A model generated the notes under the pieces. The model saw only the letters and a program-made list of their open reading frames with translations, had not been told where the DNA came from and made no database searches. Positions 1-11,819 of a stretch of 64,000 nucleotides of DNA are shown here, in pieces. The position numbers and the translations under genes are program-made. This stretch comes from Osmia lignaria lignaria. Its lineage: Eukaryota; Arthropoda; Insecta; Hymenoptera; Megachilidae. The DNA lies in contig NC_135038.1 in NCBI RefSeq assembly GCF_051020975.1, positions 5,826,001 to 5,890,000 on the forward strand. Direction: 5' to 3'. Position 1 is the stretch's first letter; the number at the start of each line of letters is the position of its first letter.

Positions 1-1
1 C

Positions 2-2492
2 ATGGAAACGAGGATGAAGATACCGAAGAAGGCTGTCTGGGACGAACCTAAACAGAAATTGAAATTCGTTAGAAGAAGGGTGTACAACTTGGCTGGGGCA
101 AGGATAGAACTGGTACCCTATGGATTAGCTAGAAAAAGAAGATGGAGTAAAAAGTATCCAATTTGCATAACTCTGAAGAAGGGCGCTCTGATTTGTAACG
201 TGACATTGAAAAGTTCGATCAACGGGGAGTATTCGATCAACGATTATTATCGTAAGGGAGCATCGAAAGGGCGGGTGAAATACAAAGTTGATAGGAAACG
301 CGTGGGAAATTGGGGAGAGGAAAGTTTAGTCGACGGAGAGGGTGATGAATCGACGAAAGGTAAAAGGAAGGACGAGGAGAAAGATGTGGAAGATGAAGGT
401 GAAGATTCTTATTACAATTGCGACACGAATAACGATGACATTGACAATGATTACATAGAATACGAGGAATGTTTTTTAAAGAACGAAGGAGTAACGGAGT
501 ACATGGTAGAGGAGGAGAGAAAAAGAAAGGGTAGGTGTTACAAAAAGGGCCAGCAAAAAGAATTCAACAGAATACGGAGGAACTTACGTAAAAGAAGAAA
601 GAAAGTTGAGAAAAGTTTCAGAATGAATTGGAAAGGGGAGGAGAAAGAGCTGGATGAGAAGGAAGAGGAAAGCAAGAAAGAAAAGGAAAAAGGAAGAAAT
701 CCAGAGGAGAGGTATGAAAAGGAAGATAAGAACGTGGAAATGGAAATGATGGTAGGGAATAAATTGGATATAGATGAGGAGGAAGATGAGGAGGAGGAAG
801 AAGAAGACGAAGAGGCTGAGGAGGTGGATTATGATGAGTTCATTTTGGATTACGATGAAGTAGACGCGGAGAGAGATTACTACGACGATGACGATGACTA
901 CGACGATGAATATGATAACGATGACGACGATAACGACGAAGATGACGCGGATGAAGACGACGATGATGATGAAGTAGACGAGGAGCTGCAACAGGTGAAC
1001 GAGGAGGGAAAAGATTTTGACGAGGTAGACAAAGGAAACGGTAACGAAGCAAAGATGACCGACGATGACAATGACTGCGGTATCGATGCGGAAAAAGGAG
1101 AGAGAATAGAACTGAAAAGTACATTTAAGAAATTGAACAAGAAATCCAAGCAGAGAAACGAATTAAAAATATTTGTTTTCGCCAGGGCTGACCGTGAGAA
1201 GGAGGATTGGTACAGGCGTCTAATTTCAGCCGCGTCTCGACGCGTTAAGAATCAAGATTCGTTGTCCTTTAACGTGAACGCGTCGTCGGCGTCGAACGCA
1301 TCGTTAACAGCTCAGAGGAACGTCATCGCGGAATCAAAGGGTTCCCTTTCCGCCAACAGCTCGCACGAGAAATGCGTGCCTGAACTTAGTTACAATGCTT
1401 ACATGGCTAAATACCTGGACGCAAATGGTTGCGCGAGCAAGCTGGAGAACTCCAGCTCCGCCACTACCGACAATACACTTTGGTTCAATTGTTTAATAGC
1501 TCGCGTGCTGTTCGATATACATAGGTGTCCGGAAACTATAAACGTTATACAGGATAAGATACAACGGAAACTGTCTAGCATAAAACTACCCTACTTTATG
1601 GAGTGCCTTTTAGTTTCGGAGGTGACGATAGGTCAAGGAGCGCCCACGATACGTAACATAACGAAACCGATAATCAACGAGAGAGGTCTTTGGCTGGATT
1701 TTGATATAATGTACAAAGGATCTTTAACAATGACCGTCGAAACGAAATTGAACCTGATGAAACTAACGAGAACCGGCTCGGTTCCAAGTAACAGTAACGT
1801 TATTGTTCCTACAGAGAAAGACGAGTCGATCGTTAGGTCAGCGATTTTTGATAGCGACTTAGAGGACACCCCGGAAACCTCAACAGAGGACGAGGATGAT
1901 TCTACGACTCGATTGTGCAACACAGCCAAAGAAACAACGTAAGCAATAATAACATAGTATAATCGTAAAGAAACCAGCATTAGTATCATTTAATTATTTT
2001 CATATTTTCTTTATAGCGCTACACAATCGTCTGGGAGAAAGTTTCTTAGCATGGTTGACAAAATAGCTGCTAATAAATACTTTCAACATGTGAGTTTAAT
2101 CTTTACTTCAGTTCCCAGTGACTGATTAATAAATATCTGTTTCTTTTTTTAATCATCAGGCGACTGAATTGTCTTACGTCCGAAGAGCCATGGAGGGTGT
2201 CTCTAATACGGAGATCCGATTGATGGTTACCGTCTCTAGCATAGAAGGTTCTCTGTCCGTGAACATTCCGCCGGCACCGTCCGATCGTTTATGGTACGGT
2301 TTCAAACCGGTGCCGAAAGTAACCCTTACAGTAAAACCCGCGGTCGGTGAGAGAACGGTAAACATCGTTTACGTAACCAAATGGATAGAAGCGAAGTTAC
2401 TCAGGGAGTTTGAAAAGCTTGTCGTTTTACCGAACATGGACGATCTCGTTGTGCCGTTGTGTCCTAATTATCCTTATACGACTACGCGGTAG
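2..2492 (+). CDS. TEX2-like PH/SMP lipid-transfer protein, 5' partial
   Basis: Three exons are visible: 2-1938, 2017-2089 and 2160-2492 (stop TAG), giving 780 residues in the window. The frame is open to the left edge, so the ATG at position 2 is probably internal and the true start lies upstream. Residues 20-60 and 390-415 look like the two halves of a TEX2-type PH domain (basic RKRRWSKKYPICI, then FVFARADREKEDWYRRL). Between them lies a roughly 300-residue insertion dominated by Asp/Glu runs. Residues about 465-590 and the C-terminal exons match an SMP (TULIP) lipid-binding domain: LWFNCLIARVLFDI, then PYFMECLLVSEVTIGQGAP. TEX2 proteins act at ER membrane contacts and are thought to carry lipid. 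The call rests on remembered motifs; the alternative is another SMP protein. It is convergent with the meteorin-like gene. Confidence 0.82.
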
Positions 2493-3371
2493 TCGTTTCC
2501 TCGTTAAAGAGTTAAGGTAAGAACATCGAACGTCCTGTTTAAATCGTTACGAACGCAACGTAGGTACCGCCAGTGAAGAATTAATGATATTCGCCACGAG
2601 ATGTTCCTTTCGTTATGTTCAGATACACGGTGTATCTACACCTATCTCGATAGCTTTTTAAATATTTTTAAAGTATTTTTGATCTTTGATCATTTTGGGA
2701 CCATGCGCCTCGTTGTCCGTTAGAACGTTTGCTGCGGGATCGTTTATCCTTTCTGCCTACGGTCGTTCTTGACGACTGACGGATACAGAGAGACGTACGG
2801 GATAATTGTTGTGAATCGATCTAGTCGACGTTGGCCGTAAAATTGCGCATTTATTCTAATCGTCCTTGTTTCTTGGCGAAAATTCTATCGTGTAATAATA
2901 TAATACCATGTCAAAAAAGTTTGTTCCGAGTGTGCGATTAAAAATTACGTTTTTACGCTGTGATTTTACGTCCATGTAACCGCGTATCTGTTGCATATTT
3001 TCAACGTGTAATTAACGCTTGTAACGAACGTGTAATGAAACTGAACTGAACGATCAAGCGTACCAGTAAAATTTATTTATGGAATTCTTGTATGCGAGTA
3101 CGAAATACTATATAAAAAGAAAATCATATAAGCTGCTACTCGCCTGGATAATTAATCGAATCCCTAAATAATTTTCACTTTCATGTCAAAACGGAACGTC
3201 GTAGAGGATTCGGTACGTCGATTGACTTTCAGATACGGATATATTTGTTGCGATAAAATTTCTACAAAACAATATCACAGTTCGGAGATCGATAATTTGC
3301 ATCGTAAAAAATAGAAAAATATAAAGTATTTACAAACATCTGGTTGCAAACTTCTGGCTAGCGGTAACTCG
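2493..3371. other. Convergent 3' UTR/intergenic spacer
   Basis: This is AT-rich non-coding DNA between two converging genes. A reverse-strand AATAAA (plus TTTATT at 3072-3077), about 300 bp past the meteorin-like stop, is the likely poly(A) signal of that gene. No canonical AATAAA was seen for the TEX2-like gene; an AT-rich stretch near 2890 is the best candidate. Nothing else is recognisable. Confidence 0.5.
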
Positions 3372-5196
3372 CTAACTTCGAAGTACACAGGGTGCAGTGT
3401 CCAGTTCGTGGACCGCTTTAACCCAAGTCTCGAGCCTCGGTGCACAAACGAGAACGAGATCACCGAGTCGCCGTTTGGCCATTATCACAAATTCCCCCTG
3501 ACCGTGGCGAGCGTCACAGGCGGTTGGTACCCTTACGCGAACGTTCCTTCGGTCGTACGATTCGCTTATGTCCGCATCGTTGCTGCCCTGAAAAATCAAA
3601 ACCAAAAAATGTTATACCAATCGCATATTACCGCGTGCTTTCTCTTTCAGTTTTACTCGGCAACAAACGATAACAATCGCGTTACATTATTCTAGACCGG
3701 TACTAGTACTAGTGTTATTTTTCAGTTATTGGTGAAAGTAGCAAGAAGGTAGGAGGTGGTAGACAACCATGGTACCTCGTTCTCTTCGATTCGACGCAAG
3801 ATCTTGGTTACCCCAAGGACGAGTTCGGCAGCCTCCAAACTCGGCTGCTTCTGAACGGCGCTGACGGTACCTCTGGCTACCAAATCGCTCTGGCAATAAG
3901 CTTTAGCCAATTCGTCCATGGAACAGGGTCGGCAATCCTCTTCTTCCTCTTCGCCGAACAGCTGCGATCTTCCCTCTCGATCGTCCACGTAACGCAATTC
4001 CAAATCGTATTGCAACTTCGCATCCTGATGACGTTCACCGGTCATACCAGGCTCCTCTGCCTCTATATAAAGCGCCGCGGGTTGTTTCTTCGCGCGGAAA
4101 CACCTGTGCGTAGATTTGTGCTTGCCGTCCCTTGGTGAATACACCGGTCGTAGTTTTCCATGAGTCTCTAAGTATACTCTTATCGAACCCGACACCTTGG
4201 TGCAGGTACGAAATCCGGATAACCGAAAGGCGTTGTCGTCGTCGAACGAGCTGACGTTGTTCTTCCTGATATCGTACTTGTTCTTTTTCCCAATGAATTC
4301 GTAGCGGACTTTGGAAATGAATCCGGTCGATACGGGGGGGGATAAAACTACCCTTAGAGCGCCCCTTGGATAGCGCCAGAGTACGGTGCCCCTTGAACAT
4401 CGGAGGTACACCGGTCGAACTCCTCTGCCACCGCCCCCGCTGCAATATAAATAAAGAATATTTATTTATTCATTAACTATTTGATGCAAAGTTTAACAGA
4501 AATAATTTTCAGAACCTTCCTGCGTATAAGATTGATTTATATTGTTTCTAGGATTTTTAAATTCTGTGTTTATGACAATGACAGTTGTTAATGTTGTTGC
4601 TACCGCGGTCGTGGTTGGCCACGTAACCATTCTCCTGTTTCATTTCACTCACATATACACGTATGCATACCCCGGTTGTGTCGTTCCTTCTTAGAATGGA
4701 AAGAGATGATAAATCGAATGCTAGCTCGCGCGTTCCTTCTCCGTTTTGCTTGTAGACCGACTGGACGATGGAGAACCGGTTTCACGTTAAGTCGCGCGAC
4801 TGGTTTCGCGTTTAATAATGGTACACATTTTCGTTCCCCGTTATCAAACTGCGTTACAGATACCAAGGATCGAAAGGGGGAAAGAGAAAGAAATACGAGA
4901 TATCGTCCTCGTAAATCGCTGGATAAAGTTACGGTTGAATTGTCGCCTGTTCAACTGACGAGGGCACGAAAGACGAGCCGTAAAATAAAAAAAAAAAGTA
5001 GAAAAGTATTTTTAAAAGCTACGTCGATTAAAAATGCTGATACCGATGAAACAAAGAATACTAACCTTCCGATCCAGTCGCACTGGTCGGCGGTGGTTTG
5101 GAGCGCAACATGTTCGTAGGTTGGGGCCGATGACACGATGCTAATAAGCAGCAATGAGAATAGCAAAAGCATTGAACGAGCGATGAACGTAAGCAT
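3372..5196 (-). CDS. Meteorin-like secreted protein
   Basis: Minus-strand exons are 5066-5196, 3776-4439 and 3372-3587 (stop TAG at 3372-3374). The phases join perfectly to 336 residues. The first exon encodes a signal peptide (MLTFIARSMLLLFSLLLISI, cleavage near SSAP) followed by a cysteine motif DQCDWIG. Exon 2 begins the meteorin N-terminal domain with LRCSRGTVLWRYPRGALR and contains the NTR-like part with CRPCSMDELAKAYCQSDLV. The last exon ends in the conserved RLGDLVLVCAPR. Vertebrate meteorin and meteorin-like are secreted factors acting on glia, neurons and metabolic tissue, so an extracellular signalling role is inferred. An acidic run, EEEEEED, precedes the NTR cysteines. Length (vertebrate members about 290-310 aa) and cysteine pattern agree with the family. 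Confidence 0.85.
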
Positions 5197-7834
5197 CCTT
5201 GTTTTTCGCTTTTAGCTTCGACTAAATTTCCTGGTACATTTCAATTTCCTTCCTCTCGTCCATATATACATACATATATGTATATAATAATAATAATTAG
5301 ACTTTCGATTTCGAGTTTATTTGTCCAGCTCGAAAGACATTCTCATAGTGGGTTTCTTTTTGAAGAAACTCTTCGAGGAAATCGTTTTTTAAACGACAGG
5401 GGTGCAGAGAGTATTTAAATCTACACCAGGATTTATCTTCTCTCTTAGCTCCTTAGATACAGGGCTTTCACCGTTCTAACGCGATTCCATCGCCATTATA
5501 TTACCAGCTCCGGGTAACTATTCTCAGAATTGATCACCATCGTCGAACGATACGCAGAAGGAATGTCCCAGTATAAATGTTCAAACGAATTGATAACGTC
5601 CTTGCGCGGTTCACTCTTGCGAAATGCTCGCTCTCGTTTCTGCACTGAACCTTCCAGTCGCGCGATCGTACGATCGTTTATGCACAACTAACCAGATCGA
5701 ACGTAGCCGAAGGATCATGCTTGCAGCGCGTCGAACGCAGTAAAAAACTGGTTGTTCTCTATCGAAATAATGTAATCGGTGTCGTAAAGCCTGGTTTACA
5801 CTCGTATATACAAGATTATTTTTCTCCAGTATTCCGTTGTCCGCTTTCTCCCTTCCCTGTTATTCTTTTCACGTTGATAGTCGTTAGTTTGTTCGCTCCG
5901 ACTCGACTCGACTCGTTTCGCCTCGACTCGCTTCGTCTTTTGACTCTCACCCTTCTTCTCTCTTTCCTCCCCTCCAGCTACCATTATCGTTTCCTATCTT
6001 TTTCTCTCCCTTTCCGTTTCCTTTCGTTACGAGTCTTTTAGGACGACAAGGTATTCCACTTCCTATGGACTGAGACTCTGGAACTGTAGTCGTCGTTCCT
6101 TTCTTTCTTACTATACTAGTTGCACTTATTTTACTATCCTAAACTGTCCTTATACGTCGAACGTGTCGCAGACGCAATCGGGGGAACCGCGTCGATTAGC
6201 TGGCCTTATGATACGAGCGAATTCATTTTCCATGCTGTTCAATCTGAAATTAATTATAGCTTAGTAAATATGGTTCGACGAGAGAAATAAAGGAAGAAAT
6301 GCTCACGCCTCCGCGCAAAATGTTTCCTTGTCTACGTGTCCAGGCGCACGTTCCTCGGGACAAATATTACGACAGGGTATACCCAAAATTTTCATTGCAG
6401 TTTTGTAACGATTTTCCGATAGAAGATTCGGGGTACCGGTACTGACCTTTTGGAATACCGCCTCGATGTGTCTGATGTTAAAATTGAAATGAAACGCGAT
6501 ATTATTTTAAATATAATGTCTTTAAGTATACCTTTCCATCCAAAATAATCGTGGCCCTTTAAATCCTGATCTGAATAATATACAATCGTCGAGGAGTTGA
6601 TACAAATACTCGATAGGATTTGGTGGTCGATGAACAATCAAATGGCCGAGAAGGAAATGGAATATATCGAAAATTTTTCTTTCCTTCAAATAGTCTTGAG
6701 TTTCGGATATAGTTCTAATCGTATTTGCCTATAATTATCATAATTTACGCTTTTAGAAATATAAATATAGAAATAATACGTTTACCTTCGAAATTGCTTG
6801 ATCGAATTGAAGTTTGCGCTCCAATCTTTTTTTTCGTTTATAGTCGCTCGGGGAACATTGGTCAATTTTATCCATTTCTTTCTTCTTCTAATTCGAGTAT
6901 TTTTGTTTTATAATTAAGCATAGAGAGATCTGCAAAAAGGAATATTAGAAACAAGGATACTCGACCTGAAAGGGACTTCAGGAAATGTCTTGAAAAAGCA
7001 CTATCGCGAGATAGGCTAATTTTGTTTTTAATTAAAGCCGTATTTCCATTAGGATATATGGTTTAAAAGTAAAAAAGAACTTGTATACCGTCACACGTGG
7101 TTATCTTTAGCCTTAGCTGGTCATTCTTGGGATCATTTTCCATCATCAATCTACATGTTTCTGATGATAAATTCGAGGACCACGAGGTTGTGTTTTTCGA
7201 ATCCTAGAATCACGATTTCAACCGCGAAGTTGAATCATAACACGTTTAAAAAAGAGCTGAAACCAGGACCGGCCCTAAGATTTCGGGAGCCCGAGTCAAG
7301 TTCCGGTTTTTTATTGAAAATTGCAATACAGTTTTACGAAGCTCGCAACGCCATCTTTTATGAACAGTGCTGCTCTCTCTAGGGTAAACTTGTGCAACAA
7401 TGAATTTCAGAATAGAAGCCAGGTTCAGGTCATTTGTTCGTGCCATTTTCAGTTTCATCGTTTGGTCCTACTGTTTTCAGCGTATTTAGGTATACTGCAT
7501 GACAGTCATTTTTGAAACATGTGTATACGATAGAGAGTATCAAATTTACGAGGAATCATTCTTACAGGTTTTACATGGTTAAAGATATTGTTACGTTACT
7601 CGATCGTACATGTACGGAAAGAAAACAGCGATTTATGTGTGAAAAACAAACTTCTACACAAAGGTGACTACTTGCTTCTTTTAATTAAATCCATCGATTT
7701 ACCGGAGATTAGGAGTTAATTTATATTTTACAAATGTTACAGATAAGTTGGCCGACGTATTTCATGCGTGATTTTATACGGCTTGATATTTATTATTTCG
7801 ATTGATACCTCTTCAATAGAAAAATACAGGCACA
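5197..7834. other. Divergent intergenic spacer (meteorin-like / Rpn5)
   Basis: The two flanking genes are transcribed away from this 2.6-kb AT-rich region, so it should hold both promoters. I see a short CGACT/CGCCT-rich pentamer-like tract near 5898-5937 and a palindromic TA-rich tract near 5265-5290. A GC-rich patch at about 7264-7300 resembles a transposon terminus (see findings). No convincing coding frame was found; the ORFs present are short and lack protein character. Confidence 0.5.
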
Positions 7835-9807
7835 ATGCCCGAAAGCACGATGGATTCCGGGAAGATCGTAAAAATGGACGTGGATTACAGCGGTAGTTGT
7901 GATACAAAAATTCCAGAATGTAAAAAGCTGGCACAAGAAGGAAAGTTGCACGATGCCTTGGATCAGTTGTTGACCTTGGAAAAATTAGCGCGAACGGTAA
8001 AGCTTTGTCCTTATGTTCTACTTAATTAATATAAAGATTGATTAAGATCTTATACCTTTTTTTAGAGTGCGGATGTGTCGTCTACGTCGCGAATTCTTGT
8101 AGCTATCGTTGAAATTTGTTTAGAAGCAAAAAATTGGGCAGCATTAAATGAACACGTAGTTTTACTGTCCAAAAGACGGTCTCAGTTGAAACAAGCTGTT
8201 ACAAAGATGGTCCAAGAATGTTGTACTTATGTGGATAAGATGCCTGATAAGGAAACGAAAATTAAATTGATAGAAACTCTACGCGCAGTTACAGAGGGAA
8301 AGGTAATTGTTTTAGTTCGGATTTTATTATCCTTCAAAATGGATTTTCAAAAATCGACGTAATTATTTTATTCAAGATATACGTGGAAGTTGAAAGAGCT
8401 AGACTTACCCATCGTTTGGCAAAAATCAAAGAGGAGGAGGACGATATTTCGGGCGCTACAGCTGTTATGTTAGAATTACAAGTATGTAATTCTCAAGAAA
8501 AAATGCTAAAGTATCAATAATCTAAACGTAATCATGTTAAAATATTGCTTAGGTCGAAACATACGGTAGTATGTCACGTTTGGAGAAAGCGGCCCTTATC
8601 TTGGAACAAATGCGGCTATGCTTGGCGAAGAAAGATTTTATGCGTACTCAAATAATCGCTAAGAAAATTAATGTTAAATTTTTCAATGACGATAACGACC
8701 AAGAAACGCAAACCCTGAAACTGAAATATTACGAGTGAGTGAACTGTTGTCACGGTGATATCTCAGATCAGGGACGAGCAACCATTTTTTACAACGTGCC
8801 AGCTACAAATTTAAGACTGCAGGAATTCTTAAAATTCAAAATATAAAATCTTTGAACGGCCGCACGAGAAAGCGTGGCGGGCCGCGGATTGCTCATCCCT
8901 GTCTTAGACTAAAATTTAAATTATTACAGTTACAAAATGTTTATTTAATTTCAGTTTGATGATGGAATTAGCCCGCCACGAAGGTTGGCATTTAGAATTG
9001 TGTAGGCATAATCGAGCTGTGCTCGAAACTCCAACTGTTAGAGATGATCCAAAGAAGAGGCACACTGCTCTCTCTCGGGCTGTTCTTTACCTGGTACTCG
9101 CGCCACACGAACCAGAACAAGCTGATTTGACCCACAGACTGCTTACGGATAAACTTCTAGATGAGATACCAACATACAAGTACTATGCATTGACTATTTA
9201 ACAAAACTCCACGTTAGTTTTATTTTCTATACCAATAAATACATATACATACGTATATATATTGATATTTTCTAGGGAGTTGTTACGCCTTTTCGTGAAC
9301 CCAGAGCTGATTAAATGGTCCGGCCTTTGTGAAATTTACGAAAAAGAATTAAGGGCAACCGAGGTCTTTACTGCTTCGACCGAAGAAGGTTGTAAACGAT
9401 GGGCCGATCTTCGAAATCGTGTCGTGGAACATGTAAGTTTGCAAGATTCCAAAGTCTACTTCTTCACGAGTTCCCCTGGCATTAGACATCGGCTCTGTTT
9501 TCATTGAATTTCACAGAATATCAGAATTATGGCTAAATATTACACGAAAATCACTCTAACACGAATGGCCGAGTTATTGGACTTACCGGTTGAAGAAACG
9601 GAAGCGTGCCTCTGCAGTTTAGTGGAAACTGGTGTAATAAATGCTCGGACGGATCGTCCAGCTGGTGTAGTTCGTTTCACGGGAACTCAGGAACCAGCTG
9701 CTCTTTTAGATGCGTGGGCCGCTTCGTTATCGAAATTAATGAGCCTTGTCAATAATACAACACATCTCATTCATCAAGAAGAAATGTTGGCTGTTGCTCA
9801 GTCCTGA
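7835..9807 (+). CDS. Rpn5: 26S proteasome non-ATPase regulatory subunit 12 (lid subunit Rpn5)
   Basis: Seven exons: 7835-7996, 8066-8302, 8377-8481, 8553-8734, 8955-9179, 9276-9432 and 9517-9807, giving 452 residues; the human orthologue has 456. Rpn5/PSMD12 is a scaffold of the 19S lid, next to the deubiquitinase Rpn11, in cytosol and nucleus. Recognisable stretches include LVAIVEICLEAKNWAALNEHV, KIKLIETLRAVTEGKIYVEV and the C-terminal PCI winged helix with YYTKITLTRMAELLDL. The final helix, TTHLIHQEEMLAVAQS, matches the helical-bundle tail used in lid assembly. All introns are small; intron 4 (8735-8954) contains a transposon-derived inverted-repeat element. Poly(A) signals AATAAA occur at 9914-9919 and 10008-10013. 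The family assignment is secure. Confidence 0.96.
8769..8901. mobile_element. hAT-type MITE with terminal inverted repeats
   Basis: A 133-bp element inside Rpn5 intron 4. It starts cagggacgagcaacc and ends ggattgctcatccctg; the two ends are inverted copies with two mismatches over the outer 16 bp. The flanks tctcagat (8761-8768) and tcttagac (8902-8909) match at 6 of 8 positions, as expected for a decayed 8-bp target duplication of hAT elements. CAGGG-type ends followed by a GGCCCGC-like patch are typical of hAT MITEs. It has no coding capacity. Confidence 0.75.
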
Positions 9808-10636
9808 GAAAGTACATTTAAGTTCTCTGTTCTTTTCTTTTTGTAATCATTCTCTACCACCTCTTGTTCTTTGTATAATCTTTACGCATTAGGAGCAGTA
9901 CATTTTGTACATTAATAAACTGTACGTGTTATTTTTCGTTAGACGAAGAAGGACGTGTAAAAATATCTGTCTCCTCGTTCTGTTTTTAATGCGTGTATTA
10001 CAAGAAGAATAAACATTGTACGAAATGGGCAGTGTTTTTTCTTGAAAAAAATTCGTTTCTGTTTTTTATCAGATTTAACGTTTGTTCCTTTCAAATTGTT
10101 AATTTCGGGTAATTAAATAATTCAAATACATTGCACGTATCGTATAAAAATATTTATGTGTATATACAGTTGATTATTCTTATGAAAATATCTAGATCTT
10201 AATTATCACTAATACAGTGCGGAAAATTCATTACAGTCGCAGTGTCAGATCTTTACTTCTTACACTGTATTAATAGATTATTAATTCACCAAGGGCAGTG
10301 AATATTTTATACAAAAACATTATCGCGTACGGTTTGTATTAACATTCTTAAAATCAAATCACTACAAACAATGCCAGTTCTGTTTGTAGAAAAAATAAAA
10401 AAGAGGAACAGAAAATATAGATCCTTCACCCGTTCGATCGATGTTTGAACTAACAATAAGTACGAACGTGTTGATTTTACGATTTTTACCTTTGCCTTTG
10501 AAAAGATTCTCGTTCGTGCATCAGTTTTGTGCTTACAATAAAGAAAAATGATGCACGAGTGAATGCTTCGTGGATCAGAAGGATAACTCGTAATTATTTG
10601 TGGCCATCGATCTTCCGATCGAAAACAGTATCCGTT
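9808..10636. other. Convergent 3' UTR/intergenic spacer
   Basis: Non-coding AT-rich DNA between Rpn5 and the converging PPxY membrane-protein gene. It contains two AATAAA signals for Rpn5 (9914-9919 and 10008-10013). No clear reverse-strand poly(A) signal was identified for the minus-strand gene. Nothing else is supported. Confidence 0.5.
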
Positions 10637-11378
10637 TCAAGGTTTGCGCCTGATATTTTGGGCAATGGAGATACCTTCAGAGGAAACAGTTCCACAATTT
10701 GATTTGGCATCTAAAGTAAAAATAAAAATGTTCATCGATCAATTACGCGTTGAAATAACATACTAATAATGAATGGAAAATATTTACTATTTTCTGTACT
10801 CTTGTGTACAAGAGTTATTGCTTCTTCATAAGAGGGTGGAGGTAATTCGTTCGATATTTCGCGGGCGATTACTTCGTAAGAAGGTGGATTCGATGATATC
10901 GTACTAATGTGTTCCAGGCCACGGGTACCCGTTAATTCCTGAAAATTATTATAGATTTAATGCGAGAAATTGTAAGGTTAATATCTTTGAAAAATTCATT
11001 GATAAGTAAACTCACGAAATTAAAAATAAATTTTACAACACTTACTCTAAACAATTGCCGTTGACGAAAAATCAGTTGTATGACTGATTTTCTTCGAAGA
11101 TAAAGCATACACTTGACAGCTACCATTAGCCCGGAACAGACGAATATCGGACCGATAAACCACATGTGACCGAGTTGCAAAAATATGTGCCCCTCCGCGT
11201 TATCGTTCAGAGCAAAAATAGTGATAGCTGTGCCAATAGTAAACAGTATGACGCTTAGGGCAAGATAACTATAACTGGTACAATCACATCGGCCAAAAGC
11301 ATTTGCTGATTCTTCATACTGTTCTTCGATACGATGTAATCTGTTCGATAAGAACGAACTTTCGAAAACCGTAGCCAT
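10637..11378 (-). CDS. Small two-TM protein with C-terminal PPxY motifs
   Basis: Minus-strand exons are 11046-11378, 10788-10938 and 10637-10710; the phases close to 185 residues. Residues about 38-60 (YLALSVILFTIGTAITIFAL) and 75-97 (WFIGPIFVCSGLMVAVKC) are two strong membrane spans separated by a short loop, followed by a basic stretch (RRKSVIQLIFRQRQ). The cytosolic tail has two PPxY motifs, NPPSYEVIA and LPPPSYEEA. Such motifs bind WW domains of NEDD4-family ubiquitin ligases, so an adaptor or trafficking role is plausible but inferred. I do not recognise the family by name. The tail exon boundaries are supported by canonical GT/AG and matching phase. A duplicated ATGGYGG motif lies upstream of its ATG. 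Confidence 0.72.
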
Positions 11379-11819
11379 ATTTCTTTAACATTAACTGTAC
11401 AGTATCGAGTAGGCTTCCTCGGGGAAAATGGGGTTACAGAGAAAGCAGGAATTCTTAAAATATTAATTTTGACGAAAATACTACTAAAAGTGATTAAAAA
11501 AAAATAATTTTCAATTATTACATATAAAATTTAGAATATTAATCATACCGCCATCTATATAAAAATGGTGGAAACTACTCAACGACTTACCAACCAGCTT
11601 TCCGGAACAAGGTGACCTCATCTATTAGAAAATGGCGGAACCTACTCGACGACGATCGATCTTTCGGTAATCGATGAACTACTTGCATTATCTATTTAAA
11701 TACGACCACCTGGATAAAATGAAAAGCGATGCAAAGGAATTATTAAACATATTTTTGTATTAAAATTCATGCAAAAATCATTCATAGCTATCATCACAAT
11801 TGTATACTGTATCCGTAAT
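11379..11819. other. Promoter region with duplicated 36-bp segment
   Basis: Spacer upstream of the PPxY gene and downstream of CPLANE2 (both minus). Two 36-bp direct copies, 11551-11586 and 11618-11653, match at 29 of 36 bases and start 67 bp apart. Each contains an AAAATGGYGGAA core resembling the YY1/Pleiohomeotic motif. No coding sequence was seen. Confidence 0.55.
11551..11653. repeat. Duplicated promoter segment with YY1/Pho-like cores
   Basis: Copy 1 is 11551-11586 and copy 2 is 11618-11653. Shared blocks are the ATCTAT start, the ATGG(T/C)GGAA core and the CTACTC(A/G)ACGAC end. The pair sits roughly 170-275 bp upstream of the start codon of the minus-strand PPxY gene. Regulatory function is inferred only from motif likeness and position. 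Confidence 0.6.

Noticed and set aside
584..1149. Several minus-strand ORFs of 80-135 aa opposite the acidic TEX2-like exon
   Set aside because: They are complements of GAN/GAR codon runs and consist of Ile/Val/Phe or Ser/Arg low complexity; the plus frame is the gene.
5265..5300. Palindromic ATATGTATAT tract as a hairpin gene
   Set aside because: Simple TA/CA-rich sequence; such palindromes are expected in this AT-rich background.
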